Shown here one piece after another: positions 26,488-35,155 of a DNA stretch of 64,000 bases; the first letter of the stretch is position 1; every line of letters starts with the position of its first letter. The stretch is from DATENM01 sp045807725 (GTDB lineage: Bacteria; Acidobacteriota; Blastocatellia; UBA7656). The stretch spans positions 1 to 64,000 of the forward strand of contig JBJMGV010000027.1 of NCBI GenBank assembly GCA_045807725.1, read 5' to 3'. The notes under the pieces were generated by a model, which had not been told where the DNA came from, did not search any database, and saw only the letters and a list, made by a program, of their open reading frames with translations. A program made the translations under genes and the position numbers.

Positions 26488-28488
26488 ATGATCAGGATGC
26501 AGTTATTGATTTGTAATTCGTCTCTCAGAGCGCGCCGATTCATTCATATCTTGTCAGCGGCGCGCGCATTGGTGGTTTTATTGAGCGCGCTGACGCTGGC
26601 CAGCGGGACAAGCTACGCCGCATCACGCAAGCCTTCTGTAACATCTACTCGCCCGGAGGCGCGGGCCACGGCAGCGCGAGTCTTCAGCATCAGCGCGAGC
26701 GATCAATTGCAGGCCGCGCTCGAAGCGGCGCAGCCGGGCGATCAGATTGAAATCAATGCGGGCGCGACACTGGTCGGCAATTTCCTGCTGCCCTTTAAGT
26801 CATCGCCCGCCGGCGGCAATGGTTGGATAACGGTTCGCACGTCAGCGCCGGACGACGCGCTGCCGCCGCCCGATCATCGCATGACGCCCGCCTATTCGAG
26901 CGTGATGGCGCAACTGGTCAGCCCGAATCCGCAGCCGACGTTGCGCACCGAAGCGGGCGCGCATCATTACCGCTTCGTCGGCATCGAATTCACCATCGCC
27001 CCGGAGGTGATGTTGAACTATGGCATCGTTCGTCTCGGCGACGGCGACGAGACTGACGCGCAAACGTTGCCGCACGATCTCGTTCTTGATCGCTGCTATA
27101 TACACGGCCACGCGCGCGCAGATGTGTCGCGCGGCGTCGCGCTCAACAGCGCCTCGACCGACATTCTGAATTCCACCATCGCAGAAATCCACGGCATCGG
27201 TTTTGACACGCAGGCCATCTGCGGGTGGAACGGGCCGGGGCCGTTTCGCATCATCAACAACAGGCTCGAAGCGGCAGGCGAAAACGTCTTATTCGGTGGC
27301 GCTGATCCGGGGGTGGCGAACCTTGTCCCTTCCGACATCGAGTTTCGCCGGAACGATTGCGCAAAGCCGCTGGCGTGGGAGGAAGGAATTCTCAGCAAAC
27401 CGATCAACGTCGCCGCGACTCCACAGGTCGGCGGCCTGATTGGCTTACCGGCAGGCGCGACCGTTTACTATCGCATCGCGGCGCGGACGCGCGCCGGTTA
27501 CGACACGATGGCGACATCGGTCGCTTCAGACGAGATCGCCCTGCCGCTTGCCTTTGGTCAAACGGCGGTGGCGTTGCTCTGGGAGAGCGTCGGACTCGCA
27601 AGCGAATATCAGGTCTATCGCACGACGGATGCGCCCGACGCGGCGACGCGCAACTGGGTTTATTACACGACCCCCGACGCGGCGTTCATTGATATAGGCG
27701 ACACGCTGACGGCGGCGGCAGCCATGCCGCCAGGCACGGCGACGCGCTGGTCCGTGAAGAACCTGTTCGAGCTGAAGAACGCCCGCCGCGTCACGATTGA
27801 TGGCAATCTCTTCGAGCACAACTGGGTGGACGCGCAAAGCGGTTTTGCAATTCAGCTTACAGTTCGTAATCAGGATGGCAAAGCGCCGTGGTCAACGGTT
27901 GAGAATGTGGCCTTCACCAATAACATCATTCGCCATTCGGCGGCGGGCATCAACATATTGGGCCGCGACAACAATCATCCGAGCGCGCAGGCGCATGATT
28001 TATTGATTCGCAACAATCTGTTTTATGACATCGGCGGCGCGCAGTGGGGCGGCAACGGGCGCTTCCTGCAAATCACCGAGGCCGCCGGCGTCAACCTGGA
28101 CAGCAACACTATCCTTCAGACCGGCAACATCATCACGGCCTACGGCGTGCCGAGCGCCGACTTTACTTTTATGAACAACCTGGCGCTCAACAATGACTAT
28201 GGCATTATCGGCGACGGCACGGCCAGCGGCAACGCCACCCTGGAGACTTACCTGCCGGTCAGCACCTTTAAGAAGAATGCCCTGGTCGGCGGGCGCGCGG
28301 CGATCTACCCGAAGAAGAATTATTTCCCTGCTTCACTCGATGAGGTCGGTTTCGTTGATGCCGCCAGCGGAAACTTCAGGCTGTCGCCATCGAGTCTGCT
28401 GAAGAGCGCCGGCGTGAAAGGCCGCGACGTTGGCGCGGATTTAGACGCGATTGAGAACGCACGCGGCAGCGCGAACGGTTCTGATTGA
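26488..28488 (+). CDS. secreted parallel beta-helix protein with inserted FN3-like domain (copy C2)
   Basis: 666 aa from ATG 26488; ATG 26446, ATG 26497 and TTG 26422 are alternatives. A membrane-type signal segment lies about 25-45 residues in, ending near SYAAS. The beta-helix is paralogous to 14923-16596: DRCYIHGHA, AICGWNGPGPF, WSVKNLFELKNARRV, INILGRDNNHPSAQ and QWGGNGRFLQITE are shared. Between LAWEEG and WSVKNLF (about 27385-27750) copy C2 has about 120 extra residues resembling a fibronectin-type III sandwich (YYRIAARTRAGYD, ALLWESVGLASEYQVYRTT). Probably a periplasmic or outer-surface glycan epimerase or lyase; activity not proven. Confidence 0.82.
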   Translation: MIRMQLLICNSSLRARRFIHILSAARALVVLLSALTLASGTSYAASRKPSVTSTRPEARATAARVFSISASDQLQAALEAAQPGDQIEINAGATLVGNFLLPFKSSPAGGNGWITVRTSAPDDALPPPDHRMTPAYSSVMAQLVSPNPQPTLRTEAGAHHYRFVGIEFTIAPEVMLNYGIVRLGDGDETDAQTLPHDLVLDRCYIHGHARADVSRGVALNSASTDILNSTIAEIHGIGFDTQAICGWNGPGPFRIINNRLEAAGENVLFGGADPGVANLVPSDIEFRRNDCAKPLAWEEGILSKPINVAATPQVGGLIGLPAGATVYYRIAARTRAGYDTMATSVASDEIALPLAFGQTAVALLWESVGLASEYQVYRTTDAPDAATRNWVYYTTPDAAFIDIGDTLTAAAAMPPGTATRWSVKNLFELKNARRVTIDGNLFEHNWVDAQSGFAIQLTVRNQDGKAPWSTVENVAFTNNIIRHSAAGINILGRDNNHPSAQAHDLLIRNNLFYDIGGAQWGGNGRFLQITEAAGVNLDSNTILQTGNIITAYGVPSADFTFMNNLALNNDYGIIGDGTASGNATLETYLPVSTFKKNALVGGRAAIYPKKNYFPASLDEVGFVDAASGNFRLSPSSLLKSAGVKGRDVGADLDAIENARGSANGSD

Positions 28489-28535
28489 TTGATTCGCATG
28501 GACGCAGGCGAGCAAGTGGGTCAAGAGGATTTGAC

Positions 28536-29582
28536 ATGCTGAAGGCGACCAAGAAGGCGCTGTTGCGGTCCTGCGAAACGATTAGATTATCACCTACCAT
28601 TGCCGGCAGCGCGTGGCGGCGCAGCCGTTTGTTGATCCTCGCCTATCACGGCATTTCTCAGGACGACGAAGACCAGTGGTCGCCTGAACTTTATATGCCG
28701 GCGTCCATTTTCCGCGAGCGCCTTGAAACCATCAAACGCGCCGGATGCAATGTGCTGCCGCTGGACGAAGCTATCAAGCGGCTCTACGCCGGCAGCTTGC
28801 CGAACCGCTGCGTCGCCCTGACCTTTGATGACGGCGCGAGCGACTTCTACACGCAAGCCTATCCGCTGCTGCAAGCGTATGGCTATCCGGCCACCGTCTA
28901 CCTGACGACATATTATTGCGATTACAACAGGCCGGTCTTTCGAGGGGCTTGCTCTTACATCTTGTGGAAGCGACGCGGCGCGCGTCTCAATCTCAAGGAA
29001 GTCACCGGCGAAGCGGGGCATTACGACCTGACGACGGCGGCGGCTTGTGAGGCGGCGCTCGCGGCTATCGTCGCTTTCGCCGAACGCCATCAATTATCCG
29101 CGCAAGAGAAAGACGCCATCGCCGTGAAGCTGGCGCGGGCGCTCGCTTTCGATTACGAACGCCTGCTTGCCGGACGATTGATACACATTCTATCGCCCGC
29201 GCAGGTCAAAGAGCTTGTGGAGCGCGGCGTTGACATTCAACTGCACACGCATCGTCATCGCAGCCCGGCAGCGCGAGCCGAGTTGGCGCGCGAGATCGAA
29301 GACAACCGCCAACGCATCATCGCCCTCACCGGCGCGCGGGCCGAGCACCTCTGTTATCCTGACGGCTTATTTCATACCGATTACCTGGAGTGGTTGCCTG
29401 AGATGGGCGTGCGGTCGGCGACGACTTGCGAGCCGGGCCTGGCTTCGGCGAACAGCCATCCGATGGCCCTGCCGCGACTGGTGGACACGTCATTATTATC
29501 GCTGACCGAGTTCAAGGGCTGGCTCAACGGCATTTCGGATTTTCTGCCGCAAAGGGCGCGGCGCGTGGCGGCTTCTCGTTAA
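28536..29582 (+). CDS. polysaccharide deacetylase (NodB/CE4 family)
   Basis: 348-aa CE4-type deacetylase. The start is ATG 28536 after AAGAGGA (28523-28529). Early residues include LLILAYHGIS. The metal- and base-bearing motif 1 is LTFDDGASD at about residue 95. Motif 2 is QLHTHRH at about residue 230, which supplies the H-x3-H metal ligands. LCYPDG corresponds to motif 3. It would remove N- or O-acetyl groups from the glycan. It ends the 22-kb run and shares its last bases TTAA (29579-29582) with the stop of the convergent acetyltransferase. No clear signal peptide is seen, so the compartment is uncertain. Confidence 0.88.
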   Translation: MLKATKKALLRSCETIRLSPTIAGSAWRRSRLLILAYHGISQDDEDQWSPELYMPASIFRERLETIKRAGCNVLPLDEAIKRLYAGSLPNRCVALTFDDGASDFYTQAYPLLQAYGYPATVYLTTYYCDYNRPVFRGACSYILWKRRGARLNLKEVTGEAGHYDLTTAAACEAALAAIVAFAERHQLSAQEKDAIAVKLARALAFDYERLLAGRLIHILSPAQVKELVERGVDIQLHTHRHRSPAARAELAREIEDNRQRIIALTGARAEHLCYPDGLFHTDYLEWLPEMGVRSATTCEPGLASANSHPMALPRLVDTSLLSLTEFKGWLNGISDFLPQRARRVAASR

Positions 29583-31390
29583 GCTTGCGTGCCGCGTTGC
29601 GCCGATTCGGGCGCGTTGCTCCACCGCCGCGTCTGGTGAGGCCGGCGCTGCCTGAAGAAGCTGTATTGATAAACAAAGCCGAGCTTCTCAATGACGTGAC
29701 GCGACGGGCCATTGTCGGCCATCACGCCGATATAGATGCGCCGAGTCCCAGATATAGCCGCCGCGTCGTGCAGCATCTGCGACAGCGATTTTTGATAAAG
29801 GCCGCGACCGCGCGCTAAGGGGTGGCTGTAGTAATCGGCCAGCACGGCGGCGTCCGGTGGCAGATAGTTCGTCTGCCCGACTTCTGAGAGCACCGATTCG
29901 GTTTGTCGCTCGATCAGCCAGCCATAATGCAATAAGCGACCGCCTTCGACATAGGTGTAGATGTGCGCGCCGGTTTCGAGAGCCTCGGCAGCGTGCCGGA
30001 GAAATTCGTCTTTGGGCGGCTGCCAGCCTTCCGCCGGTTCGTAGGCCAGCAGGTCATCCAGACAGTCGCGCTTCATCGCGTGTGGGTTCGGCAGTTGCGC
30101 GACGGCGGCGGCATCCATCGCATAGATGCGCATCTCGCCGGTGTGCCATAACCGCTTCTTGAGCGTCGCGGCAGCTTTAAGCGGCAGGCGGCTCAGCCGG
30201 GTTCGCGCCAGCTTGTGACGACCCCGATGAATGATCTCCTTCACTCGCTCCGGTGAGAGGCTGGCTTTGCCGATCAGCCGCTTGGTTGAGTCAACCGTCA
30301 GCCGCGTCGCTTTGTAACGCAGATAACTTTTGCGGCTAAAAAAAATGTTGAGCACATAGGCCGTATCGAAGTGGGTGGCGAAGTTATCCTTGTACTCGCC
30401 GCCTGGGGTCAGGTCGAAAGTGATGATGCCTTCGTTGGCCAGCTCTTCGCCAAGCAAGAGGATGTGCAGCTTGCCCGGCGAATGTTTGCCGGCGAGCGGC
30501 GAATAGGCGAGGATGCCGAGCAACACCTGCTCGCGGTTATAGACGCCGACGTGCGCCGCGACGATCTGCTCGCCGGCTTTGAGCAGCGTAGCGTGAACCA
30601 CACGCGGCGCTTGCATCAGGCGCAGATAGAGCGCGCGTAGTCGCGGGTCGGGGCGTGCCGGCACGTCTACGCGGTGAAAGGCGGCAAGACGAAAATGGGT
30701 GAGCGTAAAAATCTCGTCTAACACCGCGTCGAGTTCGTCGGCGGTCGTCAATCGCTGCAAGCGCACCTCGCCCAATTGTCGCAAGCGATTGAGGCGGCTC
30801 TTATTGCTCTTCTTACGCAAGGAGTCGCGGAACCTTGCGCCATCGCCAATGGTCATCAGCGGGTGCGAGATCGTTCGCAGGTGGCAAGACTTCGCCCACA
30901 CGCGATCCGTCGCCATCCATTCGAGTGGCGCGTCGCCCGGTAGAAACAGCAGCCTTAATGATTGATCGGGGAAGCGTTCGCGCAGGGCGTCGAGGGCGGC
31001 TTCGATGAAGCGATTCCCCAGGTCGGGCGTGCTGATCCAGACTTGATACTCCGCCGTCTGCGCGCCGGCGACGACCAGTTGGCCATCTTCTTTGCCGACG
31101 GCCAGCGTGAAGAGTCCCACCAACTCGCCGCTGCCATTGGTCGCTGTCACCAGCAACGGCGCGTAAAGGTCGCTGAAGAGTTCGTACCAGGGCAGGCAAA
31201 AGTCAGGGCTTTGCAGCAGAGTGCCCCAAGGGCAGAGATCATACAAGCGCCGCCATGCTTCGCCAAAAGCCGCGTCACGCAGAGTCTCGCGCGCCGCCGT
31301 CTCAAAGTGCAGGTTGATGGTGAAGCGACTGTCCATTTCAATCAGCCGCGTCTCTGATACGTGATATTGAAGTTGTGCGTGTGGTTTCAC
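29579..31390 (-). CDS. fused BcsL/CelD-type and GNAT acetyltransferase
   Basis: 603-aa protein with two acyltransferase-type halves. Residues about 25-360 match the FemAB-like/CelD acetyltransferase group (Acetyltransf_6), with CPWGTLLQSPDFCLPWYE, an arginine/lysine-rich core around RKKSNKSRLNRLR and LLGEELANEGIITFDL. Residues about 415-585 form a separate GNAT domain with the acetyl-CoA region DYYSHPLARGRGLYQKSL and NGPSRHVIEKLGFVY. N-acylation of an amino sugar is a reasonable role beside a deacetylase. The start may be ATG 31390 or, 18 codons on, ATG 31336. It is convergent with the deacetylase and divergent from the 31723 operon. Confidence 0.8.
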   Translation of the reverse strand: MKPHAQLQYHVSETRLIEMDSRFTINLHFETAARETLRDAAFGEAWRRLYDLCPWGTLLQSPDFCLPWYELFSDLYAPLLVTATNGSGELVGLFTLAVGKEDGQLVVAGAQTAEYQVWISTPDLGNRFIEAALDALRERFPDQSLRLLFLPGDAPLEWMATDRVWAKSCHLRTISHPLMTIGDGARFRDSLRKKSNKSRLNRLRQLGEVRLQRLTTADELDAVLDEIFTLTHFRLAAFHRVDVPARPDPRLRALYLRLMQAPRVVHATLLKAGEQIVAAHVGVYNREQVLLGILAYSPLAGKHSPGKLHILLLGEELANEGIITFDLTPGGEYKDNFATHFDTAYVLNIFFSRKSYLRYKATRLTVDSTKRLIGKASLSPERVKEIIHRGRHKLARTRLSRLPLKAAATLKKRLWHTGEMRIYAMDAAAVAQLPNPHAMKRDCLDDLLAYEPAEGWQPPKDEFLRHAAEALETGAHIYTYVEGGRLLHYGWLIERQTESVLSEVGQTNYLPPDAAVLADYYSHPLARGRGLYQKSLSQMLHDAAAISGTRRIYIGVMADNGPSRHVIEKLGFVYQYSFFRQRRPHQTRRWSNAPESAQRGTQA

Positions 31391-31722
31391 AATGATTCAG
31401 TTGGGTATGTGTAGAGCGCCGCGATTTGCCGCAGCCGTTCAATCTTATCAATCCAAAGTGGCCATAAATCATTCCAGTCCACCAGCAAAGAATCGCTCCA
31501 GATTTAAGAAACACACAAGTCGGCGCGATTTTGCAATTCGCCTTCGCTTTTGAGTATCAGAATCAGCGAGGGCGCGGCGAGAATCCTTTTGGCCAAAATG
31601 ACTTTATGCGGCCATCATTTCCGGCTCGTCGCGGTCATTCAAGCTGTGTGGCTGCCGGTCGAGCGTCATCTGATGCGCTCGCGGTGACCATCAACCAATG
31701 AAGGCGTCTCAACAAATTCAAC
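31391..31722. other. 332-bp divergent intergenic region
   Basis: Non-coding gap between the minus-strand acetyltransferase and the plus-strand GT2 operon. It holds motif copy B (31528-31557) and no reading frame I would trust. It should carry promoters in both directions. Confidence 0.6.
31528..31557 (+). promoter_or_regulatory. candidate regulatory motif, copy B
   Basis: ATTTTGCAA, 17 bases, then GTAT, preceded by GCGCG. Identical boxes and spacing to the copies at 52816 and 54965. It lies 165 bp upstream of the GT2 gene that opens the flippase/NRPS operon, in the same orientation. Position and spacing suggest a promoter or an activator site, but this is inference. Confidence 0.55.
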
Positions 31723-32730
31723 ATGAAATTTTCTATCGTCATTCCGACCTACAATCGCGCGGATGAGTTGCGTGAAACGCTGGCGAGTCTTGCGCGGCTG
31801 ACGCCTGTGGGCGAGTGGGAAGTGATCGTCGCCGACAACAATTCGCGCGATCACACGCGATCTGTGGTCGAGCAGGCCGCGCCCGGTTTTCCTGTCGCGC
31901 TGCGCTACCTCTTCGAGCCGGAGCAGGGCCGCTGCGCCGCGCTCAACGCTGGCATTCGCACCGCGCGCGGCCAGATCATCGTCACCACGGATGACGATGT
32001 GCGCGTCGAAGCGAACTGGCTTGATGAGATTGCCGACGCGCTCGAAGGGCTAGGCTGTGATTACATCGCGGGGCGCGTGCTGCCGGTCTGGAGCCGCCCG
32101 CGCCCTGAGTGGTTGCCTAACCGCAGCGGGCGTCATTGGGCGGTGATTGCGCTGCTCGATTATGGCAACGAGCCGAGCGAGTTGGGCAAGCGCGCGCCGC
32201 TCGGCGTCAATATGGCGTTTCGCCGCGAATGCTTCGAGCGCGCGGGGCTGTGGGATAATCGGCTAGGTCGCAAGGCCGGCACACTGCTCGGCCAGGAAGT
32301 GCGCGAGTGGCGGTTGCGCGCGACGGCAGCGGGCTTGCGTGGCTATTACGCGCCGCGTGTCGTGGTCAATCACGTCATCCCCGCCGACCGTTTGACGAAG
32401 CGTTATTTCCGCCGCTGGTTCTACTGGCACGGCATCAGCCGCGCGATGCTCTATCAACAGGCGCGCATCAATATGGAGTCACCGGAAGAGACGACGCTCG
32501 ATTACACGAAAGTCCCGCACATTGCCGGCGTGCCGCGTTACCTTTACCGCTCGTGCCTGCGTATGGTCGGCGATATGTTGAAAGCCGCCGCGCGGCGCGA
32601 CCCCATTGCCACATTTGAAAATGAATTGTGGCTGTGGTTCTTTGCCGGCCTCGTCAAGCAGCGCTGGCAAGACCGCCGCAAGACGCCTTCGTTCAACTCG
32701 CCTTTAGCCAGAGTCGCCGGGACCGAATGA
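31723..32730 (+). CDS. GT2 family glycosyltransferase
   Basis: 335-aa GT-A transferase. It starts MKFSIVIPTYNRADEL, the nucleotide-binding VIVADNNSRDHT follows at about residue 37, and the DxD metal motif is in VTTDDDVRVEANW at about residue 90. The C-terminal part includes RLTKRYFRRWFYWHGISRA, which the GT2 at 52916 shares almost exactly, so the two are paralogues. It opens the 31723-40492 operon and overlaps the flippase start as ATGA. Probably inverting; it would add a sugar to the lipid-linked unit on the cytosolic face. Confidence 0.9.
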   Translation: MKFSIVIPTYNRADELRETLASLARLTPVGEWEVIVADNNSRDHTRSVVEQAAPGFPVALRYLFEPEQGRCAALNAGIRTARGQIIVTTDDDVRVEANWLDEIADALEGLGCDYIAGRVLPVWSRPRPEWLPNRSGRHWAVIALLDYGNEPSELGKRAPLGVNMAFRRECFERAGLWDNRLGRKAGTLLGQEVREWRLRATAAGLRGYYAPRVVVNHVIPADRLTKRYFRRWFYWHGISRAMLYQQARINMESPEETTLDYTKVPHIAGVPRYLYRSCLRMVGDMLKAAARRDPIATFENELWLWFFAGLVKQRWQDRRKTPSFNSPLARVAGTE

Positions 32731-34361
32731 TGACCGACGCCGCCGTGAACAACGCCCGCGAAGATTTACCGCCGAGCCGCGATGATGCCACCGCCGCCGA
32801 CGAGCGCATCTGGGGCCGCAGCTTCAGCGTGTTCGATGTCTTTGCGCGCAACATCTCGATGGACTATTGCGGCCTCGGCCTTGAGATGGTGGTCGGCGTC
32901 GTGATGCTGCCGTTCAACATCGCGCACCTTGGCCAGTCGGCTTATGGGTTGTGGGTGCTGGCAGCTTCGATCACGGCTTACTTCTCGATGCTCGATCTCG
33001 GTTACGGTGTCGCGCAAGTCAAGTTCGCGGCGCAGTACCGCGCCCGGCGCGACCATCGCGGCTTGAACGAAATCGTCAGCACGCTCTTCTTCTTCTTCAC
33101 ACTGGTTGGCTTGGCGGCAATGGGCGTAGGCGCGCTGCTGGCCTTCAACCTGGAGCGCTTGTTCAACGTCACGCCCGATCAAGCCGACGTAGGGCGAAAG
33201 GTGCTGCTCATTATCACTGCGTATGTCGCGGTCGGTTTCCCGTTCAGCGTCTTCGGCGGCATCGTCAACGGCTTTCAACGCCACTTTATGAACGGCTCGA
33301 TTGCGATAGCGACGACGATCATCGTCGCCGTTGCCAACCTCGCGGTGTTGCTCGCCGGTTATGGATTGGTCGAGCTGGTCGCAACGACGACGAGCATACG
33401 CCTGCTTGCTTACATCGGTTATCGTTTGAACGCCTATCGCGCCTTTCCGGCGCTGAAGATTCGCCCGCGCTTCATCAAGCTCGCGCGGCTGCGAGAAGTG
33501 ACCGGCTTTAGCGCCTTCATCCTGCTGATCGACATTGCCAACAAGATCAACTACTCGACCGACACCATCGTCATCGGCGCGTTTATGGGAACCATAGCGA
33601 TTGCCGTATGGGCGGTCGCGCAGCGGTTGATTACGACCGTGCAGAATATGACTTCGCAGCTCAGCGGCTCGCTGTTTCCGATCATCGTTGACTTCGCCAC
33701 GCACGACGACGGCGAGCGATTGCGGCGCGTCTTCGTTCAAGGGACGCGCATTACACTGGCGATGGTCCTGCCGATGTCGGCGGGCCTCGTGCTGTTGGCC
33801 GAGCCGCTGGTGCAGGCGTGGGTCGGGCCGAACTTTCAAGGCAGCGTGCCCATCATCTACGTGCTGGCGGCGGCCATCACTGTGCGCGTGGCCACGTCGC
33901 CGGCAAGCATGTTGCTGAAAGGCGCGGAGCGGCACCGGCTCGTCGCCTTTGTTAATTTAGTAATGGCGCTCACTAATCTCATCTTGAGCATCGTGCTGGT
34001 GCGCTGGTTCGGGTTGATAGGCGTAGCGCTCGGCACATTGATTCCGGTCGTGCTGGGCGCGGGCGCGGTGATCTTTCCGGCGGCCTGTCGTCGCGTTGAG
34101 ATGCCAGTCATCAACGCGCTCGGCGAAGCCGTATGGCCGGCGCTTTGGCCTGTCGCGTTGATGGTCTTGATGCTGGCCGCGACGCGCAATCTCTTTGGCG
34201 CAAATCTCATTTATATCGCTCTGCAATGCATAGCCGCCGGACTGGTCTATGCGCTCGTCTTCTTGTTGTTCGCCATACGGCACGACGAGCGGCAGTGGTA
34301 CGCCGACAAGATTCGGCAACTCTTCGGCAGGAAGCATTCGGCGGCGGCAGCCGAAGCATAA
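32727..34361 (+). CDS. oligosaccharide flippase (Wzx/MVF type)
   Basis: 544-aa polytopic membrane protein with about 12-14 hydrophobic segments. It begins with a soluble tail of about 45 residues, then ISMDYCGLGLEMVVGVVMLPFN and GQSAYGLWVLAASITAYFSMLDLGYG, a pattern typical of the polysaccharide transporter family. It would move the lipid-linked repeat unit across the inner membrane. The start is ATG 32727 (ATG 32730 is next), overlapping the upstream stop. It is a second flippase in the window besides the GT2 fusion, implying two export routes or two glycans. Confidence 0.88.
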   Translation: MMTDAAVNNAREDLPPSRDDATAADERIWGRSFSVFDVFARNISMDYCGLGLEMVVGVVMLPFNIAHLGQSAYGLWVLAASITAYFSMLDLGYGVAQVKFAAQYRARRDHRGLNEIVSTLFFFFTLVGLAAMGVGALLAFNLERLFNVTPDQADVGRKVLLIITAYVAVGFPFSVFGGIVNGFQRHFMNGSIAIATTIIVAVANLAVLLAGYGLVELVATTTSIRLLAYIGYRLNAYRAFPALKIRPRFIKLARLREVTGFSAFILLIDIANKINYSTDTIVIGAFMGTIAIAVWAVAQRLITTVQNMTSQLSGSLFPIIVDFATHDDGERLRRVFVQGTRITLAMVLPMSAGLVLLAEPLVQAWVGPNFQGSVPIIYVLAAAITVRVATSPASMLLKGAERHRLVAFVNLVMALTNLILSIVLVRWFGLIGVALGTLIPVVLGAGAVIFPAACRRVEMPVINALGEAVWPALWPVALMVLMLAATRNLFGANLIYIALQCIAAGLVYALVFLLFAIRHDERQWYADKIRQLFGRKHSAAAAEA

Positions 34362-34369
34362 ACAAGATT

Positions 34370-35140
34370 ATGACAAGAGCAATCATCCTCGCGGCGGGCC
34401 GAGGCTCGCGGTTAAAGAATGTGGCCGGCGACGTGCCGAAATGTCTCGCGCCGATGGGCGCGACAACGTTGCTTGAACGGCAGATCGCCGCCCTAAAGAC
34501 GACTGGCGTTGACGAGATTATCGTCGTCACGGGCTATCGCGCCGAACTGGTTAGGCAAGTGTGCGGCAACGCCGCGCGTTGTGTTGAGAACACGCGGCAC
34601 GCTGAAACCAACAGCCTTTATTCGCTTTGGTTGGCGCGCGACTTTCTGCGCGACGGCTTCGTGGTGATGAACGGCGACGTGCTCTTTCATCCGCAACTGC
34701 TCGTTGAGCTGCTCGACGCGCCTTGCGACGACGCGCTGTTGATATCCTATTGCGACACGGCTGCGCCGCTCGGCGACGAAGAGATGAAGGTTGTCGTTCG
34801 TGACGGCTGCGTGGCGGAGATTACAAAGCAGATGGATGGGCGATTGGCAGACGGCGAGAACGTTGGCGTTGTTAAGTTCGGCGCGGAAGGCGCGCAACTG
34901 CTGATCGAAAAACTCGACGCGCTGGTCGCTGCGGGAGCCGAGCGCGATTGGTCGCCGCGCGCCTTCCGCGAGTTCGCACTGGAGCGCCCGCTTTACGCGA
35001 TCTCGACGCGCGGCCTGCCGTGGATCGAGATCGATTACCCGGCGGATTACTGCCGCGCCATTGATGAAGTCCTGCCGCTCATCGATGGTGATGAGAAGGC
35101 CGAGGAAGCATCACAGTCATTCGCCGTTGCCGGTGATTGA
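34370..35140 (+). CDS. phosphocholine cytidylyltransferase-like (LicC-type) nucleotidyltransferase
   Basis: 256-aa NTP transferase. The start MTRAIILAAGRGSRL is the nucleotide-binding loop and PKCLAPMG carries the catalytic lysine. NTRHAETNSLYSLWLARDFL and VVMNGDVLFHPQLL resemble LicC-type CTP:phosphocholine cytidylyltransferases more than hexose-1-phosphate transferases. It sits 8 bp after the flippase and 15 bp before a CDP-glycerol phosphotransferase-like gene, so a CDP-alcohol made here could be used next door. The actual alcohol (choline, glycerol or other) is not known. Confidence 0.78.
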   Translation: MTRAIILAAGRGSRLKNVAGDVPKCLAPMGATTLLERQIAALKTTGVDEIIVVTGYRAELVRQVCGNAARCVENTRHAETNSLYSLWLARDFLRDGFVVMNGDVLFHPQLLVELLDAPCDDALLISYCDTAAPLGDEEMKVVVRDGCVAEITKQMDGRLADGENVGVVKFGAEGAQLLIEKLDALVAAGAERDWSPRAFREFALERPLYAISTRGLPWIEIDYPADYCRAIDEVLPLIDGDEKAEEASQSFAVAGD

Positions 35141-35155
35141 GGGGAGCGCCGCGCG

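Noticed and set aside
32766..33935. Long minus-strand frame (389 codons) opposite the flippase
   Set aside because: The plus strand encodes a clear membrane transporter; the reverse frame has no domain features and is a typical high-GC shadow.
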